Translations under genes and position numbers: made by a program
Notes under the pieces: model-generated
What the model saw: the letters and a program-made list of their open reading frames with translations, nothing else
What the model was told of the DNA's origin: nothing
The model's database searches: none
Assembly: GCA_948470255.1 (NCBI GenBank)
Contig: CAOKOS010000010.1
Span: forward strand, 1-58,047
Length of the DNA: 58,047 bases
Source of the DNA: an uncultured Lachnotalea sp.
Lineage (GTDB): Bacteria; Bacillota; Clostridia; Lachnospirales; Lachnospiraceae
Direction: 5' to 3'
Shown: positions 1 through 8,294 of the stretch, one piece after another
How the letters are laid out: each line of letters opens with the position of its first letter
Numbering within the stretch: the stretch's first letter is position 1

Positions 1-168
1 CGGGCGAAGGTCATTGATGTGGCGGAGGATTCCCTGATCATTGAGCTGACTGGAAACCAGGCGAAGGTGGAGGCGTTCCTTCGTTTGATTAAGGGCTTTA
101 CAGTCCGGGAAATGGCAAGGACAGGTCTTACGGGTCTTGAAAGAGGCAGCGTATCACCCATAAATTAA
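1..168 (+). CDS. ilvN: acetolactate synthase small subunit, C-terminal end (partial)
   Basis: The open frame from base 1 runs to a TAA at 166-168 and encodes the last 55 residues of a protein whose 5' part lies outside the window. The residues (ending RTGLTGLERGSVSPIN) resemble the C-terminal tail of the regulatory small subunit of acetohydroxyacid synthase, which gives the catalytic subunit valine feedback control in branched-chain amino acid synthesis. ilvC follows after 32 bases, matching the common ilvBNC or ilvNC order. The identification rests on the short tail plus this position. Confidence 0.82.
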   Translation, partial: RAKVIDVAEDSLIIELTGNQAKVEAFLRLIKGFTVREMARTGLTGLERGSVSPIN

Positions 169-197
169 TTTTTATTACGATATTCTTGGAGGAATGA

Positions 198-1211
<1,014 letters not shown>

Positions 1212-1218
1212 AAACTGG

Positions 1219-1248
1219 TTGACATAAGACCCCGGTATGCAGTACCAT
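1219..1248 (+). promoter_or_regulatory. putative promoter before the poly-Cys leader unit
   Basis: TTGACA at 1219-1224 and TACCAT at 1243-1248 are separated by 18 bases, immediately after ilvC. The -35 is perfect and the -10 is a moderate match to TATAAT. It would drive the first short Cys-rich ORF starting at 1292. Confidence 0.45.
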
Positions 1249-1291
1249 TTATTACATAACTTGGGCAGAGAAAAATGAGGAGGAAAGTGAT

Positions 1292-1414
1292 ATGCAGACA
1301 AACCGCAAAAACACAGTGGAACTGCTTTGTTGTTGTACGTTTGATTCCCGGGCTTTTTGTTTTATGGCTGGGCGCATCTGCATGTCAGATTCCGTATCCA
1401 GGGCTGTCGGGTAG
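1292..1414 (+). CDS. short Cys-run leader-like peptide, copy 1
   Basis: A 40-codon ORF begins at ATG 1292, eight bases after a perfect AGGAGG (1278-1283). It contains three consecutive TGT Cys codons within ELLCCCTFDSRAFCF, plus two further Cys. It ends at TAG 1412 and is followed 26 bases later by an intrinsic terminator. A strong ribosome site, a short ORF, a run of identical codons and then a terminator is the arrangement of a ribosome-controlled attenuator leader peptide; here the sensed amino acid would be cysteine. A longer overlapping ORF from ATG 1275 in another frame (containing RLIPGLFVLW) has no ribosome site and is not preferred. I do not recognise a named family, and regulation is inferred. 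Confidence 0.55.
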   Translation: MQTNRKNTVELLCCCTFDSRAFCFMAGRICMSDSVSRAVG

Positions 1415-1440
1415 AAGACGGCGATACCATAGAAGAACGG

Positions 1441-1472
1441 GACCGGGCGATTGGAAAATCCCCGGTCTTTTT
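1441..1472 (+). terminator. intrinsic terminator after leader peptide 1
   Basis: GACCGGG (1441-1447) pairs with CCCGGTC (1461-1467) around a 13-base loop and is followed by TTTTT at 1468-1472. It sits 26 bases after the stop of the first Cys-run ORF. Confidence 0.8.
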
Positions 1473-1745
1473 ACTTTATAGGAAATTGCGTCCTATAAAG
1501 TAAAAATGCTCCGTGAGGATCGCACTGCGGCGGAGAGGAACTATATCGCTGAAGCGATTCGCCGCAGGCGGAGAATCCTGCAATCAGGATTCTTATTTCC
1601 TTTATAGGAAACAGAACCCTATAAAGTAAAAACCCTCCGGGGGATGCGCAGTTCGCGGAGAGGAACTATATCGCTAAAGCGATTTGCCGCAGGCGGAGAA
1701 TCCTGCAGAGCAGGATTCTTTGTTATGGTATAGGAAGGTAAAGCT

Positions 1746-1859
1746 ATGAGAAATTTTGATCAGATAATTACAAAGAGAAGCTGTTGCTGTTGTCGTTTGA
1801 TTCCCGGGCATTTTGTATGGTCAGGCGGCTTATGGTGTGCTTCTTTGAGGAAACAATGA
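1746..1859 (+). CDS. short Cys-run leader-like peptide, copy 2
   Basis: A 37-codon ORF starts at ATG 1746 behind AGGAAGG with 7-base spacing. It contains four consecutive Cys codons (KRSCCCCRLIPGHF) and ends at TGA 1857, 30 bases before a terminator. DNA around the Cys run (TGTTGT-CGTTTGATTCCCGGGC then TTTTGT) nearly matches copy 1, but copy 2 lacks one base after the second TGT, so residues after the Cys run are in a different frame from copy 1. Either one copy is frameshifted or the conserved feature is the Cys codons plus the RNA sequence, not the peptide tail. Function unknown; Cys-responsive attenuation is inference. Confidence 0.5.
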   Translation: MRNFDQIITKRSCCCCRLIPGHFVWSGGLWCASLRKQ

Positions 1860-1888
1860 AGTTTAACATGACAGCCTGGCGGCCAAAA

Positions 1889-1921
1889 GGTCCGGGAGCG
1901 AAAGCTTCCGGACCGTTTTTA
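1889..1921 (+). terminator. intrinsic terminator after leader peptide 2
   Basis: GGTCCGG (1889-1895) pairs with CCGGACC (1908-1914), followed by GTTTTT (1915-1920). It occupies the same position relative to the Cys-run ORF as the terminator of copy 1, but the stem sequence differs. Confidence 0.8.
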
Positions 1922-2315
1922 CTTTATAGACAACAGAACCCTATAAAGTAAAACCGCTCCGCGAGGATCGCACTGCGGCGGAGAGGAATTATATCGCTGA
2001 AGCGATTCGCCGCAGGCGGAGAATCCTGCAATCAGGATTCTTATTTCCTTTATAGGAAACAGAACCCTATAAAGTAAAAACCCTCCGGGGGAAGCGCGGT
2101 TCGCGGAGAGGAAATTAGCCTTTCAGACACCGCTCACGCGCGGCGATTGCGCTTTGCGCAATCTTATTTCCTTTATAGGAAATTGCGCCCTATAAAGTAA
2201 AAACCCTCCGGGGGGATCGCACTGCGGCGGAGAGGAGTTATATCGCTGAAGCGATTTGCCGTAGGCGGAGAATCCTGCAGCACAGGATTCTATTTTATCG
2301 TAAAGGAGAAAAGAA

Positions 2316-2537
2316 ATGGATTTATTAATTAAACATGTAATGGTGAAGGAAAACGAGAGATCAAAAGGCTATTATGGACATGTGGGGATTGAGAAGGGGA
2401 AAGTTTTGGGTGTCTGGACAGGTGATGAGAGGCGCCTTCCTGTGGCCGGCGTTAATGTGGAGGCAGCAGGAAAAAGTTTCAATCTGGCGTCGGTGGAAAG
2501 TGAGCTTCGGAGATTTGGATATGAAATACCTGTATAG
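2316..2537 (+). CDS. small protein of unknown function (73 aa)
   Basis: ATG 2316 follows a good ribosome site (AAAGGAGAAAAGAA) just after the repeat array and encodes 73 residues. The start (MDLLIKHVMVKE...GHVGIEKGKVLGVW) loosely resembles the N-terminal beta-sandwich strand pattern of cyclic amidohydrolases such as dihydropyrimidinases, but no metal-binding HxH follows and the protein ends at once. It could be a decayed amidohydrolase start or an unrelated small protein. It is the first gene downstream of the Cys-run leaders. Confidence 0.4.
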   Translation: MDLLIKHVMVKENERSKGYYGHVGIEKGKVLGVWTGDERRLPVAGVNVEAAGKSFNLASVESELRRFGYEIPV

Positions 2538-2669
2538 GGAAAAGGTGTTGGTATCAGTGTAAAAGGGGAAGAATATATGATAGAATGTGCGCCCTGAAGC
2601 GCTGGATGGCGCTGTAAAAAGAAAAATGAAAAAAGGGAAACAGGGACAGGGAAGGAGATCCGTGATATA

Positions 2670-3140
2670 ATGAAAGCACCGTGGGAAGAATGTTTTTTTG
2701 GATATGCAGAAGGAGAATTTACGGCCCTGGATGGTGTTGGAGACGGTATTTTTGTAGACAGGATGCTGGGAGACGGAATGGCGGTCCTTCCAGTGTCAGG
2801 AAAAGTTTATGCCCCGGCTGATGGGACGGTTACTGGCATTTTTGATACAAAGCATGCTGTCTGCTTTGTCAGCGATTATGGAACGGAAATTCTCATTCAT
2901 ATTGGAATGGACACAGTAAATCTGCGGGGGAAATATTTCACAACTCATGTAAAAAATGGCGCCGTGGTAAAGAAGGGACAGCTTTTAGTAGAGTTTAACC
3001 AGGAGCAGGTGGAGAAAGCTGGATATGATACAGTGATTTTGATGATATTCACAAATCTGCCCAAAGAGAGACGGGTTGAGGTTTCGACATCTGGAAGGAT
3101 GACCTTGGAGACAGTGGCGGCGGTGGTTTACGGGCCATAG
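2670..3140 (+). CDS. PTS glucose-type IIA component
   Basis: 156 residues matching the EIIA-Glc/Crr fold, which carries phosphate between HPr and a sugar-specific IIB domain. The phosphorylated His is His77 in GTEILIHIGMDTVNL, equivalent to the family motif LIHFGIDTVEL. PVSGKVYAPADG and FDTKHAVCFVSDYG are typical of the beta-sandwich. An AAGGAGAT ribosome site precedes ATG 2670. Enzyme I follows 27 bases after the stop, so the two are probably co-transcribed. No HPr or IIB/IIC gene is visible nearby, so the sugar cannot be told; a standalone IIA may serve several permeases or be regulatory. Confidence 0.9.
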   Translation: MKAPWEECFFGYAEGEFTALDGVGDGIFVDRMLGDGMAVLPVSGKVYAPADGTVTGIFDTKHAVCFVSDYGTEILIHIGMDTVNLRGKYFTTHVKNGAVVKKGQLLVEFNQEQVEKAGYDTVILMIFTNLPKERRVEVSTSGRMTLETVAAVVYGP

Positions 3141-3167
3141 GGAAAATGGCAAAAATGGAGAGGACAT

Positions 3168-4796
3168 ATGGTACAATTTTCGGGAAAATCTGTATATAAG
3201 GGGATCGCCTTGGGGACGGTCATGGTATTTAAAGACCGGGAGGAGCCGGTCAGGAGAAAAAAAATTGAAGACGCGGCCGCGGAGATTTCACGGATAGAAG
3301 AAGCAGGCATAGAGGCGAAAGTACAGCTGAAAGCGCTGTATGATAAAGCCCTGAGTACGGTGGGGGAGGTCAGTGCAGCCGTTTTTGAGGCATATCAGAT
3401 CATGGTGGAGGACGAAGATTACCGGAAGTCCATTTACAATATGGTTCAGACAGAAATGGTAAACGGGGAGTATGCGATTGCAGTGGCAGGCGACAATTTT
3501 TCCCGGATGTTTTCTGCCATGGAAAGCGATTATATGAAGGCGCGGGCCGCTGATGTCAGGAATGTTTCCAACCGGCTGATTCGCATTTTGGAAGGGCGGG
3601 AGGAAAGCGGCCGGCTTTTAGAGGAACCGGCAGTTATTGTGGCGCAGGACATGACTCCCGGCGAGATTGTGAAACTTGATAGGGAAAAAATCCTGGCTTT
3701 TGTGACAGTAGAAGGCTCTTCCAGCTCTCATACGGCTATTTTGGCGCGGATGATGAATATTCCGGCTGTGGTTGGAGTCCCTGTGGATTTGGAAGAAATA
3801 CACGATGGAATGAAAGCGGTGGTGGATGGCTTTCAAGGGACGGTTATTTTTAACCCGGATGAGGAAACATGTATACAGGCAGAACAGAAAATAGCAAGAG
3901 AGCAGGAGCGGCAGAGCCTGCTAAAATACTTGAAAGGGAAGGAAACCATAACCCTTGACGGGAAGAAGATCAGGCTGTATGCCAACATCGGGAGCGCCAG
4001 TGACGTGGGTTACGTCCTGGAGAATGATGCGGAGGGGGTCGGCCTGTTCAGAAGTGAGTTTTTGTATCTTGGCCGCGAAGATTTTCCTACAGAAGAAGAA
4101 CAGTTCCAGATATACCGGCAGGTGGCACAAACTATGGGTGGGAAAAAGGTGATTATCCGTACTCTTGATATGGGGGCAGACAAACAGGCGGATTATTTTA
4201 ACCTTGAAAAAGAGGAAAATCCCGCCCTGGGTTTACGCGGTATCCGTATCTGCCTGAAGCGGCAGGATATTTTTAAAACTCAGCTTCGGGCGATATTGCG
4301 CGCAACCTCATATGGAAACATTTCGATCATGTATCCAATGATCATTTCCGTGGAGGAAGTGGAGGAGATTTTTAAGATTGTGAGAGAAGTGCAGGGGGAA
4401 CTGGACAGGGCGGAGATCCCTTATAAATACCCGGAGCAGGGGATTATGATTGAAACTCCGGCGGCGGCCATGGTGAGTGACGAACTGGCAAAGCTGGTGG
4501 ACTTTTTCAGCATCGGAACCAATGACCTGACCCAGTATACACTGGCTGCAGACAGGCAGAATCATAAATTAGATGATTTTTATAATCCTTATCACAAGGC
4601 GGTTTTGAGGATGGTACGCATGACGGCAGAGAATGCCCATAAACATGGAAAATGGGTGGGGATTTGCGGAGAACTGGCGGCAGATACGGCTCTCACGGAA
4701 GAATTCCTCCAAATGGGGATTGACGAGTTTTCGGTGGTCCCGTCCATGGTGCTGCGGCTTAGAAAGAAGATCAGGGAATCTACATGGAACCGCTAA
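3168..4796 (+). CDS. ptsI: phosphoenolpyruvate-protein phosphotransferase (PTS enzyme I)
   Basis: 542 residues, slightly shorter than the usual ~570. The enzyme takes phosphate from PEP and passes it to HPr, the first step of PTS sugar uptake. The phospho-His is about residue 188 in GSSSSHTAILAR, with the flanking Gly-Arg-Thr of common enzyme I replaced by Ser-rich sequence. The PEP-binding barrel shows FRSEFLYLGRE, RTLDMGADKQ, GLRGIRI and GTNDLTQYTLAADRQN. The catalytic acid is Cys500 in GICGELAAD. The AGGAC site before ATG 3168 is modest. It ends 14 bases before the convergent ImmA-like gene, so transcription of the PTS genes meets the tail-island control genes here. Confidence 0.97.
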   Translation: MVQFSGKSVYKGIALGTVMVFKDREEPVRRKKIEDAAAEISRIEEAGIEAKVQLKALYDKALSTVGEVSAAVFEAYQIMVEDEDYRKSIYNMVQTEMVNGEYAIAVAGDNFSRMFSAMESDYMKARAADVRNVSNRLIRILEGREESGRLLEEPAVIVAQDMTPGEIVKLDREKILAFVTVEGSSSSHTAILARMMNIPAVVGVPVDLEEIHDGMKAVVDGFQGTVIFNPDEETCIQAEQKIAREQERQSLLKYLKGKETITLDGKKIRLYANIGSASDVGYVLENDAEGVGLFRSEFLYLGREDFPTEEEQFQIYRQVAQTMGGKKVIIRTLDMGADKQADYFNLEKEENPALGLRGIRICLKRQDIFKTQLRAILRATSYGNISIMYPMIISVEEVEEIFKIVREVQGELDRAEIPYKYPEQGIMIETPAAAMVSDELAKLVDFFSIGTNDLTQYTLAADRQNHKLDDFYNPYHKAVLRMVRMTAENAHKHGKWVGICGELAADTALTEEFLQMGIDEFSVVPSMVLRLRKKIRESTWNR

Positions 4797-4809
4797 TAAA
4801 CCATTTTAA

Positions 4810-5277
4810 TTAAACCAGTTTACATACGGTCAGGGACGGTATGAAATAGACGATATAATTATCCACAGGGGCGCAGGCACCGTATTTTTCACGGTAACAG
4901 CAAATACATTCTTCCAGATATTTTTCCGTCACTTCCAGGTACTCAGCCATTTCATAGCGGCTTGTACAGCCATGTTCATAAGCCTCCACAATGCCTGTAA
5001 GGCCGATTCTTAAGTTATAGCCATACAGGCGCGCCCTGTATTCCTGTTTCCGGTTCCAATCGTTTGCCTGATCCAGGATATTACCAGTGGTAGTATAATG
5101 GTGGCCCAGCTCTTCGGCCAGAATACAGGATTTTTCCGCTTCCGTAGGAATATTCTGGTTAATTGCGATTGTTCCGTCACAATAAAGCCCCTGTATCCTC
5201 TCGCTGCAGAAGGGGCGGGAGATGATTTCGATATTATCCTCTGCGGCAGTCTGGCGCAGCTTTTCATAACTATTCAA
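4810..5277 (-). CDS. ImmA/IrrE-family metalloprotease-like protein
   Basis: 155 residues from a TTG start at 5277, chosen because AAAAGGAAG sits just upstream and the longer open frame runs back through the repressor gene. The core segment ILAEELGHHYTTTGNI corresponds to the zinc motif of the ImmA/IrrE (DUF955) family, with Glu where the first His of HExxH usually stands, as seen in many phage members. In ICEBs1, ImmA cleaves the ImmR repressor after DNA damage, and its partner gene sits beside the repressor as here. The start overlaps the repressor stop region by a few bases, so translation is probably coupled. Likely role: inactivating the adjacent repressor to switch on the tail operon. 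Confidence 0.85.
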   Translation of the reverse strand: MNSYEKLRQTAAEDNIEIISRPFCSERIQGLYCDGTIAINQNIPTEAEKSCILAEELGHHYTTTGNILDQANDWNRKQEYRARLYGYNLRIGLTGIVEAYEHGCTSRYEMAEYLEVTEKYLEECICCYREKYGACAPVDNYIVYFIPSLTVCKLV

Positions 5278-5281
5278 ATGA

Positions 5282-5584
5282 TCACTTCCTTTTGGCTTTG
5301 ACAAATTCCGCAAACTGGCGGATTTCGGCCAACTCATCATCCGTATATTCATTGCCGTCAAAATGGGCGGCCACAGTATATCTGTCGGAAATCCCGTCGT
5401 CAAAATCATTTAGGCTGAGTCCTAAAACCCTGGAGACTGCTTTTAAAGTCTCAAGTTTGGGGTCTTTTGTGGCGCCGCTTAAAATTTTGTTTAAAGTGCC
5501 GACCGGAATTCCTGACCGTTCGGACAGCTCTTCTGTTGTCAAATTGAGTTTCTTCTTATATTCTGCGATTTTTTCTAATCCCAT
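5282..5584 (-). CDS. HTH (Xre/cI-type) repressor of the tail island
   Basis: 100 residues from ATG 5584 (GGAG six bases upstream); two upstream in-frame ATGs lack good sites. The N-terminal helix-turn-helix reads KLNLTTEELSERSGIPVGTLNKIL, followed by LKAVSRVLGLSL, the classic Xre/cI domain. The C-terminal 35 residues are acidic and short, as in ImmR-like repressors that depend on a protease for release. It is transcribed divergently from the tail genes across a control region with back-to-back promoters and a CCGTTAACGG dyad, so it most likely represses the rightward tail promoter and possibly its own. Confidence 0.9.
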   Translation of the reverse strand: MGLEKIAEYKKKLNLTTEELSERSGIPVGTLNKILSGATKDPKLETLKAVSRVLGLSLNDFDDGISDRYTVAAHFDGNEYTDDELAEIRQFAEFVKAKRK

Positions 5585-5659
5585 GGGAGTCTCCATTTTA
5601 TAAAAGGATAGGCGGCAGTGTGAATTTATCACTGCCTGTACTTGGATCTTATAAAATAT

Positions 5660-5688
5660 ATTTTACCGCTATTTATCAATTAAGTCAA
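5660..5688 (-). promoter_or_regulatory. leftward promoter for repressor-ImmA pair
   Basis: On the minus strand TTGACT (5683-5688) and TAAAAT (5660-5665) are spaced by exactly 17 bases, about 75 bases upstream of the repressor start. A possible ACCG half-site adjoins the -10. Confidence 0.7.
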
Positions 5689-5717
5689 TATAATTTCCCA
5701 TTAAAGGAAAAAACTTG

Positions 5718-5746
5718 TTGACATTAACCGTTAACGGATGTATAAT
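5718..5746 (+). promoter_or_regulatory. rightward promoter of the tail operon
   Basis: TTGACA at 5718-5723, a 17-base spacer and TATAAT at 5741-5746 form a perfect consensus vegetative promoter, 58 bases before the first tail gene start. Such an unmodified strong promoter fits a locus held off by a repressor. Confidence 0.88.
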
Positions 5747-5768
5747 ACAGATGTTGCTACCGTTAAGG
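5728..5768. promoter_or_regulatory. probable repressor operators
   Basis: The perfect 10-bp palindrome CCGTTAACGG (5728-5737) lies in the spacer between the -35 and -10 of the rightward promoter. A second ACCGTTAAGG (5759-5768) lies about 32 bp downstream, near three helical turns. A repressor bound at the first would block RNA polymerase directly. Assignment to the neighbouring HTH protein is inferred from position. Confidence 0.65.
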
Positions 5769-5803
5769 AGAGAGGAACAAAAATTTATAAGGAGGAACGT
5801 ATT

Positions 5804-6370
5804 ATGGCAGCATTTGGGGCAAAGTATATCAATTTTGCACCTGTGACAAAGGAACCGGAAAGAGGTCTTCCCATTTATGGAAGAAGGATGGAGATTGGAG
5901 AGCCGGTTAAAACGGAGTTGGCTGTAAAGGTCGTCACAGGAGAACTTTATGCCGACAACAGGCTGAAAGAGAGGGAGGATGAGTTTGTCAGCGGAAGCCT
6001 TGTAGTGGAAGTAGACGATATGACAAAAGAAACCGAAGCCGGAATTTACGGGGAGGCGTATGAGGCGCGGGAAATTGTGGATCGGGACAGCGACCACACT
6101 TCTTACGGAGGGCTGGGATACTACAAAACTTTACAACGAAATGAAGAAAGGATTTATGAGGCCCACTATTATCCGAAGGTGAAAGCCGTTTTGGGCATGG
6201 ATAATGCAGGGACGGAAGGCAGCGGTGATTTTTTTACAACGAAGACAATCACTTTCATGATTTGTGAACCGGCTTCAGGAGAATGGAGATACCGTAAGGA
6301 ATTTACTAGTGAGGCAGAAGCGATTTCTTATATCAATAGAAAGCTGGCTGCTGCAAGAAGCGAAGGATAA
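5804..6370 (+). CDS. phage major tail (tube) protein
   Basis: 188 residues from ATG 5804 behind AAGGAGG; an upstream in-frame ATG at 5738 overlaps the promoter and is rejected. The start AAFGAKYINFAPVTKEP and the pattern TGELYADNRLKEREDEFVSGSL...TGIYGE-like segment resemble the phi13-type major tail protein of siphophages, which polymerises into the non-contractile tail tube. The C-terminal part has KTITFMICEPASGEWRYRKEF. It is the first gene of the tail operon and lacks the head-tail joining and capsid genes normally found before it. Confidence 0.82.
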   Translation: MAAFGAKYINFAPVTKEPERGLPIYGRRMEIGEPVKTELAVKVVTGELYADNRLKEREDEFVSGSLVVEVDDMTKETEAGIYGEAYEAREIVDRDSDHTSYGGLGYYKTLQRNEERIYEAHYYPKVKAVLGMDNAGTEGSGDFFTTKTITFMICEPASGEWRYRKEFTSEAEAISYINRKLAAARSEG

Positions 6371-6444
6371 CAGGGAGAAGGATTTTTTCAGAATTTTTGT
6401 GAAAGAAACAACAGTGAGTAAAAAAGGAAATAAGGAGGTTTATT

Positions 6445-7161
6445 ATGGAAGGGATTACAATTAAAAAGGTAAAAACAGGAGAGGAAAAACATAGTTCCGA
6501 CTGGGGCTTTATCCTAGAGAACTCTATGCCGCAGGAAACGCCGGCCCCCAAGGTTTATTATGTGGATATACCGGGGCGCCATGGAAAGCTTGACCTGACA
6601 GATGATTTGTGTGGGCTTCGTTTTAATGGCAGGCACATTCCAATTTGTCTCGGAGGAATGAAAGAAAAAAGTAGCTGGCCGGATGCTTATTCCAAATTTT
6701 TGAACGCATACCATGGACAGAAGGTGGAAATCACCCTGGATGTGGATCCGGAATGGTACTACAGGGGCAGATTCCTTGTGAAAGGTTCCCTGGAGCGGGT
6801 GGCCAGGCTTGGAAAGCTGGAGTGTGAACTGGATGCAGAACCTTTTAAATACAGAAAGGCATCCACCCTTGAACCATGGAAATGGGATCCTTTTTCCTTT
6901 ATTGACGGGATTATACGGAATTATGGCGACATTGCAGTGGATGGAAAACTGGAATTCAGAGTCGTCGGAGATGAGCACAACGTAGAGTTTGAGATTCTAC
7001 TTCTGTCCGGGGAAGTGAGCGTGTCGTTCCGGGGAGTGGAGCATCCGCTAAGGCCGGGAAGAAATGTGTTCTACGATTATGGCCTGAATAAGGGAGACAA
7101 CTGGCTTACTTTTACAGGTTCCGGCCATGTGGCCATTGATTATAAGGAGGTGAGCCTGTAA
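6445..7161 (+). CDS. distal tail (Dit-like) protein
   Basis: 238 residues with an AAGGAGG site before ATG 6445. The organisation (an N-terminal barrel with YYVDIPGRHGKLDLTD, then PFKYRKASTLEP and a C-terminal galectin-like part) is that of siphophage Dit or phage tail family proteins, which form the hub ring between tube and tip. Its stop overlaps the next start (TAATG), so translation is coupled to the Tal-like gene. The tape measure normally precedes Dit in siphophages, but here it comes much later. Confidence 0.78.
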   Translation: MEGITIKKVKTGEEKHSSDWGFILENSMPQETPAPKVYYVDIPGRHGKLDLTDDLCGLRFNGRHIPICLGGMKEKSSWPDAYSKFLNAYHGQKVEITLDVDPEWYYRGRFLVKGSLERVARLGKLECELDAEPFKYRKASTLEPWKWDPFSFIDGIIRNYGDIAVDGKLEFRVVGDEHNVEFEILLLSGEVSVSFRGVEHPLRPGRNVFYDYGLNKGDNWLTFTGSGHVAIDYKEVSL

Positions 7162-8258
7162 TGTACCGTGTGTTTTATGAAGGGAACATCATTTATTCTT
7201 CGGGAACCGAAGGGGGATTGGCCTTCCGGCTGCATTTGTCGGAAAAGGAGAACCGTCCGGCGAAGTTTTCCTTTTATCTTCCGGCTAGAAACCCTTACGT
7301 AAAAAGTCTGGAAGCGGGAAAAGGGGAGATTGCCGTATATGAAATCAGAAACGTAGCCCCCACAGATGAAACTGAAATTTTCCGTGGGAAGATCACGGAG
7401 ATTAGGAGTGACTTCCAAAATACCAGGTATGTGGAATGTATGGGAATTATGGGATATTTAACCAACAGCCTTCAGAGGCCGCTGGAACATATAAATCAGA
7501 CCCCGTATCAGTTTCTCTCCGGCCTTTTGGAACGCCATAATGAACAGGCGCCGGAAGAGGAAAAGATTTATCCGGGTGAAGTGACAGTGGAGGGTAGTAT
7601 AAGCTGCTTTACCGGTTATGAGACGACTATGGAATGTATCAGGCAGACATTACTTAAAGGCATGGGAGGCAGGATTACTGTCCGCCGCTTGGAGGGGAAA
7701 AATTATCTGGATTATCTGGCCGGATATCAGAGTGTGGACAATCAGGCGATTGAATTTGGGAAAAATCTTCTGGATTTATCCGGTACGGTAGATATTTCTG
7801 AAACTTATACAGTATGTATTCCGCTGGGAATGGGGCAGGGAGAGAACCCTGTGGAACCCCCGGATACGTATCTGACCATTGAGTCTGTCAATGATGGAAA
7901 GGATTATGTGGAAAATAAGACTGCCGCCGCCCTTTATGGGTACAGGCCGAAAGCTGTCTTTTTCCGGGATGTGACAGACCCGCTTCTTCTGAAGCAAAAG
8001 GGGGAGGCATGGCTTCAGGAAAATTCCGGTGAAAAATTTTCCCTGAAGGTCACGGCCCTTGATTGTTCTAGGGGCGATGGAAAATCCGGTGATTTTAAAC
8101 CGGGAAATGAAATCATGGTGAGGAGTACAGGACAGGGGATTGACGGACGCTTTCCAGTTACGGAAAGGGACTGGTATCTGGATGAGCCTGAAAATAATAC
8201 CGTAATTATGGAAAAACGTTTGCTGCCGGAAGGCGGGGGAGAAACAGAGAATTTGTGA
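7161..8258 (+). CDS. tail tip protein (Tal / prophage endopeptidase-tail-like)
   Basis: 365 residues. The segment EKENRPAKFSFYLPARNPYV and the following YEIRNVAPTDETEIFRGKITEIRSDF, then RYVECMGIMGYLTNSL, match the N-terminal domain of phage minor structural or Tal proteins that cap the tail tube beneath Dit. The later part, EVTVEGSISCFTGYETTMECIRQTL, is also typical of this family. It ends soon after the structural domain, so no separate endopeptidase or muramidase domain is visible. Translation is coupled to the Dit-like gene by a TAATG overlap. The fibre genes start 36 bases later. Confidence 0.8.
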   Translation: MYRVFYEGNIIYSSGTEGGLAFRLHLSEKENRPAKFSFYLPARNPYVKSLEAGKGEIAVYEIRNVAPTDETEIFRGKITEIRSDFQNTRYVECMGIMGYLTNSLQRPLEHINQTPYQFLSGLLERHNEQAPEEEKIYPGEVTVEGSISCFTGYETTMECIRQTLLKGMGGRITVRRLEGKNYLDYLAGYQSVDNQAIEFGKNLLDLSGTVDISETYTVCIPLGMGQGENPVEPPDTYLTIESVNDGKDYVENKTAAALYGYRPKAVFFRDVTDPLLLKQKGEAWLQENSGEKFSLKVTALDCSRGDGKSGDFKPGNEIMVRSTGQGIDGRFPVTERDWYLDEPENNTVIMEKRLLPEGGGETENL

Positions 8259-8294
8259 TAGCGTAAACTTGAGACGATTTAAGGAGGAAGAAAA

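Larger units (their letters stand above)
1473..2300. repeat. array of five ~125-bp palindromic repeat units
   Basis: Units begin near 1474, 1610, 1922, 2048 and 2170. Each starts with the dyad CTTTATAGG...CCTATAAAG, then a CTCCG...CGGAG arm pair, then (in four of five) ATATCGCT-AAGCGAT, GCCGCAGGCGG and GAATCCTG...CAGGATTC. Unit 4 replaces the second half with TAGCCTTTCAGAC...CGCTCACGCGC and a TTGCGC-GCGCAA hairpin. Units 1-2 and units 3-5 are adjacent in tandem; the second Cys-run ORF and its terminator lie between them. Partial relatives occur at 42808 and 46823. Spacing, hairpin content and lack of ORFs suggest a REP/BIME-like dispersed element rather than genes. Confidence 0.85.

Noticed and set aside
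1310-1815. tRNA remnants, because GTTTGATTCCCGGG in both leader units looks like a T-arm
   Set aside because: No acceptor, D or anticodon arms can be folded around it, and it sits inside short ORFs with ribosome sites.
1473-2300. CRISPR array
   Set aside because: Units are adjacent and themselves palindromic, with no unique spacers of constant length and no cas genes.
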